Below, piece after piece: positions 6,135-11,204 of a stretch of 11,204 bases of DNA; the first letter of the stretch is position 1; every line of letters begins with the position of its first letter. The position numbers and the translations under genes were made by a program. Under the pieces are notes generated by a model, which did no database searches, was not told where the DNA came from, and saw only the letters and a program-made list of their open reading frames with translations. The DNA lies in the NCBI GenBank assembly GCA_000433515.1, contig FR891205.1, positions 16,029 to 27,232 on the forward strand. Direction: 5' to 3'. The stretch is from Candidatus Colimorpha enterica. GTDB lineage: Bacteria; Bacillota; Clostridia; Oscillospirales; CAG-272.

Positions 6135-6416
6135 ATGACCGAAAAAAACATAAGCCCGGAAAAGACCGGGCAGAAGCTGATAATAACCGACAGGAAGATA
6201 CTTGACCTTACCGGAGTGACCGATGTCGTCAGTTTTGACGAAACCGGCGCCGTGCTGAAAACCGATATGGGAACCCTTGCCGTTGACGGCGAGGATCTTC
6301 ATGTCACAAAGCTCGACCTTGCAAACGGCAGTATAATCCTCGCCGGCAAGATAAACGGGCTGTTCTACACCGAAAACACCGGTGCAAAGAGCCGCGCAAA
6401 ACGGCTGTTCAGATAA
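6135..6416 (+). CDS. yabP: Sporulation protein YabP
   Basis: This 93-residue protein belongs to the YabP/YqfC family of small beta-rich sporulation proteins. A conserved region begins with KLIITDRKILDLTGVTDVVSFD, followed by LKTDMGTLAVDGEDLHVTKLDLANGSI, typical of the family; no signal peptide or membrane helix is seen. In Bacillus it is produced in the mother cell and is associated with spore cortex formation; its biochemical role is unknown. The paralogue YqfC is separated from it by context: this gene follows rqcP and precedes yabQ. The ATG at 6135 has GGAGG 5 nt upstream, buried in the stem described at 6080-6131. Its stop overlaps the yabQ start by one base (TAATG), which implies translational coupling. 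Confidence 0.92.
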   Translation: MTEKNISPEKTGQKLIITDRKILDLTGVTDVVSFDETGAVLKTDMGTLAVDGEDLHVTKLDLANGSIILAGKINGLFYTENTGAKSRAKRLFR

Positions 6417-6973
6417 TGCTCATACCGGTATCGCGGGAAATTTTTCTTCCGGTCATCGTGTGGTCACTTGCGCTCGGTATAATCTCCGGCGCGGTCTACG
6501 ATCTTTTCAGGATCAGAAGAGCCGCGTTCAGGATCCCCGGAACACGCTTTTTGCGCGGCGGAAAGGGAAGAGCCGATACAGTCCTTACATTTTTTGAGGA
6601 CATACTGTTTTCTCTCTTCTGCACATCGGTTTTTATCCTTATCGCCTACCGCCTGAGCTTCGGACTTCCGAGATGGTATTCTGCGGCGGCTTACGCAGGC
6701 GGATTCTTTCTTTACCGGGAAACCGTCGGAGTGCTTGTAATGCGCTCCGCCGAGGCAATAATCCGCGCGCTTTGCCGTGCCGTGCTGTTTGTTTGCAGGA
6801 GGGCGATATGCCCGGCTTACGGTTTTATTGCCCGACATATCGGTTCTTTTGCCGGCAAGATAAGCTCCCGGCGGCGCGCGGCTTATACGGCAAAGTACGA
6901 AAAGCACCTTGTTCTTTCTTTTACGGTACCCGAATCATCTCCTCCCGGCTCCGGGAATGAAAGGAAGTCATAG
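6416..6973 (+). CDS. yabQ: Spore cortex biosynthesis membrane protein YabQ
   Basis: This is a 185-residue membrane protein with helices at about 8-30, 58-80 and 86-108, and a weaker one near 116-136. A conserved Y-D-L-F-R segment at 28-32 closes the first helix, and a basic stretch follows (32-52). The family is required for normal spore cortex in Bacillus and is membrane-located around the forespore; its mechanism is unknown. The C-terminal 40 residues are basic, then polar and Pro/Ser-rich, and poorly conserved in the family. The gene overlaps yabP by one base and probably depends on yabP translation. It lies 3 nt ahead of divIC. Confidence 0.9.
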   Translation: MLIPVSREIFLPVIVWSLALGIISGAVYDLFRIRRAAFRIPGTRFLRGGKGRADTVLTFFEDILFSLFCTSVFILIAYRLSFGLPRWYSAAAYAGGFFLYRETVGVLVMRSAEAIIRALCRAVLFVCRRAICPAYGFIARHIGSFAGKISSRRRAAYTAKYEKHLVLSFTVPESSPPGSGNERKS

Positions 6974-6976
6974 TTT

Positions 6977-7255
6977 ATGAACAGCGGCGGAAGACTTAAT
7001 TTTTTCGTTAAACTCACGATCCTCGTCGTGATCTGTTTCTGCGCCGTCAATATCATCATGCTCCGTGCCGACTACAACGATCTGCGCGACAGAGAAGAGG
7101 AGCTTCTCCGGGAAAAACAGCAGTACGAGGACGCCATAGATAAGCTGAGATCCGATCTTGATCACGAAATGGACAACGATTATATAATGCGAATCGCAAG
7201 GGAAAAGCTGAATTATTATCTTCCCGACGAGATAATTTTCTATAACGACCGCTGA
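6977..7255 (+). CDS. divIC: Septum formation initiator DivIC/FtsB-like
   Basis: This 92-residue bitopic membrane protein has a short cytoplasmic N terminus, one membrane helix at about 9-29 and an extracytoplasmic coiled coil at 31-66, followed by the conserved C-terminal block IMRIAREKLNYYLPDEIIFY (70-89). This is the architecture of DivIC/FtsB, which pairs with FtsL and DivIB/FtsQ in the divisome and activates septal wall synthesis. It has its own binding site (AAGGAAG at 6961-6967), so it can be translated without yabQ; that would suit a growth gene downstream of two sporulation genes. It is the last gene of the operon, before the strong terminator at 7302-7332. The S1-domain gene often found next in Bacillus is absent. 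Confidence 0.92.
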   Translation: MNSGGRLNFFVKLTILVVICFCAVNIIMLRADYNDLRDREEELLREKQQYEDAIDKLRSDLDHEMDNDYIMRIAREKLNYYLPDEIIFYNDR

Positions 7256-7271
7256 AATGGCGCGCTGCCAC

Positions 7272-7300
7272 TTGATTTTATCGTTTATGTGTTATATAAT
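7272..7300 (+). promoter_or_regulatory. Vegetative promoter of the downstream three-gene cluster
   Basis: TTGATT (7272-7277), a 17-nt spacer, then TATAAT (7295-7300): ten of twelve core matches, with a perfect -10. The predicted start is near 7307, inside the left arm of the terminator that closes the hup operon. Confidence 0.7.
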
Positions 7301-7301
7301 T

Positions 7302-7332
7302 ATACCGTACCCGTCACGGGTGCGGTATTTTT
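7302..7332 (+). terminator. Strong terminator of the hup-divIC operon
   Basis: A 12-bp stem (7302-7313 with 7317-7328, eleven Watson-Crick pairs and one T-G) has a TCA loop and is followed by TTTTT (7328-7332). It is 46 nt past the divIC stop. It is the clearest intrinsic terminator in the window. Confidence 0.9.
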
Positions 7333-7378
7333 ATACCCAAAAGAAAGATTTCCCTTATCCGAAAGGACGATCCCCGGC

Positions 7379-8725
7379 GTGAAACTCAATTTCTTAAGAA
7401 AAATGACGCGGAACGAAAAGGCTGCGTGCCTTGTCTGCGTAATACTTTTTCTGCTTTTCATCAGTGCCTCCGTGCTCGCAGCATTTCTGTTCGGAATGCT
7501 GAACCGCTCGGAGAATAATTTCTCGGATTACAGAAAAAAGACCGATATAGAGCTTTCCGATCATGAAAAGGCAGGGATGGACGCAAAAAAAGAACTTGCG
7601 GCAATGAGAAACAGCCTTGAGCTTGCCGAAAAGAACCGAGAACAGCTCGAGGGCAGGATCGCCGGACTTGAAACGGAGATAAAAAATCTCGAAAAAGGCT
7701 TCGGCGATGCCGACGGACTTTACGCCTCTCTGAATTCCCGGCTCGAGGAGCTTAAAAAACAGCTTTCCGAAAAGGAAGCCGAGATATCCGGACTGAAAAA
7801 CCAGATCGTTTCATTCGGTAAATCATACAATATCGACCTGAATTCGCAGGCGGAGCTTCTGAACCGGCTCGACGAAATGATAAAGAGCGGCGCGCCGCTC
7901 AATTATTCCGGTGCGGCAAACTCCAATACCGCAGGTGCCGTCGGCGTCTATCCGAAAATATCGCTGCTCTATAAGGATATCGATACCGGCTATACCTATT
8001 CCGATAACGCCGATACCGTCTTTCCTGCGGAAGGCACTCTGAAGGCGGCATTTGCGATGACCGTCCTTTCCGCCGCATCGGATGAAAAGGCGGCATACGA
8101 CAAAAAGTGCGCCGAGCTGATTGCGAAAAACGGCGCAAATGCCGTCCTTCCGGAATTCCGGCCGGAGTATGACCTGAACACCGTGTTCACATATACGGCT
8201 GACAAGGCGGTTACCGGCGAGGGCGTCATAAAGGACGAGGAATTCGGCGTCGAATATACCCACCTTGAGCTGCTGCGCCTTCTGCTTGTCTACGGCGACT
8301 GTGTTGCATATGAGGAGCTGAAATCGGCATACGGGACTGCAATGCTGAGGGATCTTTCAAAGAAGATAGGCGCGGATACCGTCAGATTCAACGTAAAAGA
8401 CGCTTCCGCCGGTGATATCGGTAAGCTGCTCCGCAAAATATACGAATTCACCGAAAGCGGCGCCGAATATGCCGGCTTCATGAAGGAAGCGATGATGTCC
8501 TCTCTCCATACCGTGATGATAGGTCAGGGAGTTTCGCCGAAGAAGATCGCGCATAAATACTGCTGGGAGACCGGCGGGTATCACGATATGGCGATCGTCT
8601 ACGACGAACATCCGTATCTGCTTGTGATAATGACCGATATGGACGCGGGAGGAAACGAGGCAAATTCTTATATTCAGAAGCTCGCATCGCTCGTTGACGG
8701 TATTCACGGGAATTTCTACGGATGA
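7379..8725 (+). CDS. Membrane-anchored beta-lactamase-fold protein, probably inactive
   Basis: From the GTG at 7379 the protein has 448 residues: a basic N terminus, a membrane helix at about 15-39, a long coiled coil at about 45-147, a Ser/Asn/Gly linker, and a C-terminal domain from about 192 resembling class A beta-lactamase/D,D-peptidase-like domains. The alignment with TEM-type enzymes is visible by eye: F-P-A-E-G219-T-L-K222 sits where F-P-x-x-Ser70-T-x-Lys73 belongs, so the nucleophile is Gly while Lys is kept. The SDN loop reads G306-D307-C308. The KTG region reads H-K393-Y-C. The end, YHDMAIVY...YLLVIMTD (401-420), is typical of the fold. The chain should face outward. GTG is chosen because AAAGGA precedes it and it gives a normal membrane anchor; an ATG lies at 7403, and the upstream ATG at 7289 falls in the promoter/terminator. 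A binding or scaffold role is more likely than catalysis. Confidence 0.75.
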   Translation: MKLNFLRKMTRNEKAACLVCVILFLLFISASVLAAFLFGMLNRSENNFSDYRKKTDIELSDHEKAGMDAKKELAAMRNSLELAEKNREQLEGRIAGLETEIKNLEKGFGDADGLYASLNSRLEELKKQLSEKEAEISGLKNQIVSFGKSYNIDLNSQAELLNRLDEMIKSGAPLNYSGAANSNTAGAVGVYPKISLLYKDIDTGYTYSDNADTVFPAEGTLKAAFAMTVLSAASDEKAAYDKKCAELIAKNGANAVLPEFRPEYDLNTVFTYTADKAVTGEGVIKDEEFGVEYTHLELLRLLLVYGDCVAYEELKSAYGTAMLRDLSKKIGADTVRFNVKDASAGDIGKLLRKIYEFTESGAEYAGFMKEAMMSSLHTVMIGQGVSPKKIAHKYCWETGGYHDMAIVYDEHPYLLVIMTDMDAGGNEANSYIQKLASLVDGIHGNFYG

Positions 8726-10506
8726 TATATGTCGGTGACTCGGGTCGGTTCCTGACCCATGTCCTGGGAACAGGAAGACTCTTTGCGTTTTCCGGAAGCG
8801 ACGGAATAAGGCTGTCCTCGGCTTTTGCGGATTTTGCGTTTCTGCGCCCCGTCCTGAAAAAGAAGAACATGACCGAAAAGACGCTCTACGCCGATTCCGT
8901 CATGGTACGGAATCTCTATTCCACAACCGTCGCGCGCGACGGAACGGTGTCAAGCTCGGTTGACAGCATGACATTTTCCGCCAACCCTGTTACCGGTGTC
9001 ATGGTCGTCACGATATTGACCGTTTCCGGACTTGATATCACGGTCGAGCCCTTTCCGGGTATAAAGCCTCAGCTTCACGAACCGGTTCCGGGAAAACGGA
9101 ACGATGTTCAGTATCTCCGCCTTTCAAGAGGGAAAAGAGCCGTCTATATCCTTCCGGACATGAATGCGGCCGTAACCGGCGGAGGGAAGAGAATAACCCT
9201 CGGAGGCGGGACCTCCCGCCTGTTCATAATCGAGCCCGGATCGCAGGGCAGCGCGGCAAAGGTTAAAAGGGTCGCCGCAAATGCCTCTGTAGCGGAGGAC
9301 CCGGACAGCAGAGATAAACACGGCGATGCCGCCTCTGTCTTTTCCGCAAGAACGTCAATATACCTCAGACGCGCGGATTTCGGGGAGGACGGACTGTATT
9401 CCGATCTTGCGAAATACTGCTTCAGAGCCGCACGTAATCTCCGTGCAAAGACCGGCGGAATACGCTGCAGCGAGCAGAACTGGTTCTGCGATGCCGGCTC
9501 AATGAGCGATTATCTTCACTTCGCAAGCGTTTTCGGGCTGAAACCGCTTGCCGACGGCATTGCCGATACGTTTTACCGCATGATGAGGGAAAACGGCAGA
9601 TTCCCTCAGCTGTTTTCACAGGACGGAAAAAGGGTCGGAATGCCATACAACGCTACCTCGCTTTCGGGACTTGCGGCGATCCTCTCACTGTTCCGGTATG
9701 AAGAATTTTACCGCCTGCCGCACACAAGACTCTGCAATCTTGCCGGCAAGGTCCTCGGCGAACAGCTTCCGCTGATAAAAACCGGTATGCTTCCGTATTC
9801 CGGAGCGGAACCCGGATTCATTACCGGAGAATTCTCCGGAAACGAAAGATTTCACGGCTCTGCCCTGAACTCTCTCCTTTTTATACGCGCATCGTCGATC
9901 TACCTCTCGCTTCCCGCCGGAGCAAAATCCGATATCGCACCGGAGCTTACCGCTGCGGTACGGCACATAAAAAACAGCTTCACGCGCAATTTCTGCTCCG
10001 GTGCATCGGTCTGTGCCAACTCGCCGCGGAGATATATGAATATGCGCCTTCCGCACGACGTCACCGGCTTCTGCCGTACCTGCTCGGAGTATGTGATGCT
10101 TTCCCGCAACGGAAACGCGTATATCTGCCCGCTCTGCGGAAGCGATTGCGGCGGGGCTGAATATTCCGATGTCCTGCGCAGATTTCCGTCGGCACCGTTT
10201 TTTATCGGACGGTATTCTCCGGGCTTGTTCGACTGCCGCCTTCCGGAACACGAAGACTATGCATCAATGAGCGTGAGAGAGCTGGCGGCAGGAATCGGTT
10301 TTTACCGCTGCGACCGCCGCAGACAGTCGGAGCTTATCGGAGAGATCGCGTCAAGATATGCCTCCGACCCGGACAGCTTCACACCGCCGGCGGCGTGCCG
10401 GCTTGTCGCCGAAATGAGGCTGTACCGGAGCCATACAAAAGAGGACTACGGCGAGGAAGAAAAGGATGAAGCAGAGGAGATAAAACCGAAGCATGGACGC
10501 AAATGA
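8722..10506 (+). CDS. Unrecognised 594-aa protein with internal zinc ribbon
   Basis: I do not recognise the family. There is no signal peptide or membrane helix, so a cytoplasmic location is likely. Residues about 55-175 look like a beta-rich domain (alternating hydrophobic strands, DITVEPFPGIKPQLHE at 105-120). About 215-425 is alpha-helical with repeated helix-loop-helix units and conserved-looking aromatic/Gly loops (NWFCDAGSMSDYLHFASVFG, YNATSLSGL, GNERFHGSALNSL). A beta domain followed by a helical array recalls six-hairpin glycosidase-type proteins, but no catalytic motif can be named. A C-x2-C-x14-C-x2-C zinc ribbon sits at Cys451, 454, 469 and 472. The last 25 residues are highly acidic, then basic. 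The start overlaps the preceding stop (ATGA), implying coupled translation, and the end overlaps the DUF362 gene by 14 bp. Confidence 0.8.
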   Translation: MIYVGDSGRFLTHVLGTGRLFAFSGSDGIRLSSAFADFAFLRPVLKKKNMTEKTLYADSVMVRNLYSTTVARDGTVSSSVDSMTFSANPVTGVMVVTILTVSGLDITVEPFPGIKPQLHEPVPGKRNDVQYLRLSRGKRAVYILPDMNAAVTGGGKRITLGGGTSRLFIIEPGSQGSAAKVKRVAANASVAEDPDSRDKHGDAASVFSARTSIYLRRADFGEDGLYSDLAKYCFRAARNLRAKTGGIRCSEQNWFCDAGSMSDYLHFASVFGLKPLADGIADTFYRMMRENGRFPQLFSQDGKRVGMPYNATSLSGLAAILSLFRYEEFYRLPHTRLCNLAGKVLGEQLPLIKTGMLPYSGAEPGFITGEFSGNERFHGSALNSLLFIRASSIYLSLPAGAKSDIAPELTAAVRHIKNSFTRNFCSGASVCANSPRRYMNMRLPHDVTGFCRTCSEYVMLSRNGNAYICPLCGSDCGGAEYSDVLRRFPSAPFFIGRYSPGLFDCRLPEHEDYASMSVRELAAGIGFYRCDRRRQSELIGEIASRYASDPDSFTPPAACRLVAEMRLYRSHTKEDYGEEEKDEAEEIKPKHGRK

Positions 10507-11204
10507 TATAACCGCAGTTCTGAAATGCGATGATTACGACTCAGACAGGATATACGAAAAGCTGACGGAAATGTCGCGGCTCATCGGACTGTCCGCCGAC
10601 GGGATCAGGGGAAAACGGGTGGTGATAAAGCCCAACCTGCTCCTTGCCTATCCGCCGGAAAAGGCGGCAACGACCCATCCCGCAGTCGTCGGGGCGGCAG
10701 CAAGGCTCTTTTCCGACCTCGGCGCGGAATCGGTAATCATAGCCGAAAGCCCCGGCGGGATATATAACGAAAAAAACCTTGACAGGATATACCGTATAAC
10801 CGGAATGGCTGACGCAGCAGAAAGCAGCGGCGCGGTTCTGAACCGCGATATGAGTTTCAGAGAGTTTTCCACGCCGGACGGCAAGGTTTCAAAGACGGTG
10901 AACGTCATCACTCCGATACTTGAGTCCGACGTTATCGTCAATATCTGCAAAATGAAGACCCATTCGCTTGCAATCATGACAGGCGCGGCAAAGAATCTTT
11001 TCGGTGTGATCCCCGGAATCGCAAAGTTCGAAATGCACGCGCGCTTCAAGAAGCCGGAGGACTTCTTTTCAATGGTGATCGACCTCGATACCGCACTTGC
11101 GTCGGGGCATGAGCTTATCAACATCTGCGACGGTATCGTCGGAATGAAAGCGATATCAACCCCTTTAAAGTCATCATTGTGTTGCAAGAGTTTAACCTCG
11201 ATCT
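10493..11204 (+). CDS. DUF362-family protein, 5' part, runs off the window
   Basis: The window holds 237 codons of this gene. Family landmarks include VVIKPNLL (43-50), ATTHPAVV (59-66), ESPGG (85-89) and NICKMKTHSLAIMTGAAKNLFG (150-171), followed by EMHARF (180-185) and NICDGIVGM (210-218). Full DUF362 proteins are about 370-400 residues, often with a C-terminal pair of 4Fe-4S cysteine clusters; that part is outside the window. The biochemical role of the family is not established. The ATG at 10493 lies within the end of the preceding gene, in another frame, with AGGAG at 10475-10479. After Met218 (base 11146) the residues no longer resemble the family, where a G-N-G-P-T block is expected. 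A TGTTGC-rich tail follows to the window end. This may be divergence, a frameshift or a junction. Confidence 0.85.
   Translation, partial: MDANDITAVLKCDDYDSDRIYEKLTEMSRLIGLSADGIRGKRVVIKPNLLLAYPPEKAATTHPAVVGAAARLFSDLGAESVIIAESPGGIYNEKNLDRIYRITGMADAAESSGAVLNRDMSFREFSTPDGKVSKTVNVITPILESDVIVNICKMKTHSLAIMTGAAKNLFGVIPGIAKFEMHARFKKPEDFFSMVIDLDTALASGHELINICDGIVGMKAISTPLKSSLCCKSLTSI

Noticed and set aside
7289..7378. Upstream ATG giving a 30-residue extension of the beta-lactamase-fold protein
   Set aside because: This stretch contains the -10 element and the whole terminator stem. An mRNA starting near 7307 would not contain the ATG at 7289.
10648..11187. 179-residue minus-strand open frame
   Set aside because: It is antisense to the DUF362 gene over nearly its whole length. 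Only the last stretch at the window end is odd, and it is reported separately.

Overview
The window looks like chromosomal DNA of an anaerobic, endospore-forming Clostridia lineage (Oscillospirales/Ruminococcaceae-like). The reasons are the gene order hup-rqcP-yabP-yabQ-divIC, which is typical of spore-forming Firmicutes, the SLH-anchored surface protein, the purine-rich ribosome binding sites, and the moderate G+C with frequent ATA isoleucine codons. The lineage is an inference; no rRNA or other taxonomic marker is present. I see no tRNA, rRNA, CRISPR array, transposase or integrase.

Layout. (1) 1-2323: two cell-surface genes facing each other. One is the 3' end of an SLH-domain protein (+). 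The other is a secreted transglutaminase-like protein (-) with a 12-bp minisatellite and a C-terminal membrane anchor. A hairpin lies between their stops. (2) 2324-2614: a divergent intergenic region with one near-consensus vegetative promoter per direction and a palindrome placed as an ArsR operator. (3) 2615-5173: a metal-resistance operon made of a CadC/SmtB-type ArsR repressor, a free-standing 73-aa HMA metal-binding protein and a P1B-2-type Zn/Cd/Pb ATPase without its own HMA domain, closed by a terminator at 5253-5298. (4) 5350-7255: the conserved nucleoid/ribosome-rescue/sporulation/division operon hup-rqcP-yabP-yabQ-divIC, with a structured leader, an internal candidate sigma-E promoter and a stem covering the yabP ribosome binding site. 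It ends in a strong terminator at 7302-7332. (5) 7272-11204: a new vegetative promoter whose start site falls inside that terminator, followed by three overlapping genes. These are a membrane-anchored coiled-coil protein with a class A beta-lactamase-like fold that has lost its catalytic serine, an unrecognised 594-aa protein with an internal zinc ribbon, and a DUF362 gene that runs off the window.

The metal operon should work as a self-contained sensor, metal-binding protein and efflux pump. The hup operon mixes growth functions (HU, RqcP, DivIC) with sporulation functions (YabP, YabQ), and the punctuation around yabP suggests how they could be uncoupled. The last cluster is the best candidate for something undescribed: tight overlaps imply coordinated expression, but I recognise no pathway. 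Conservation of the DUF362 reading frame appears to stop at about 11147, about 58 bases before the window end, which may be a rearrangement or an assembly junction.
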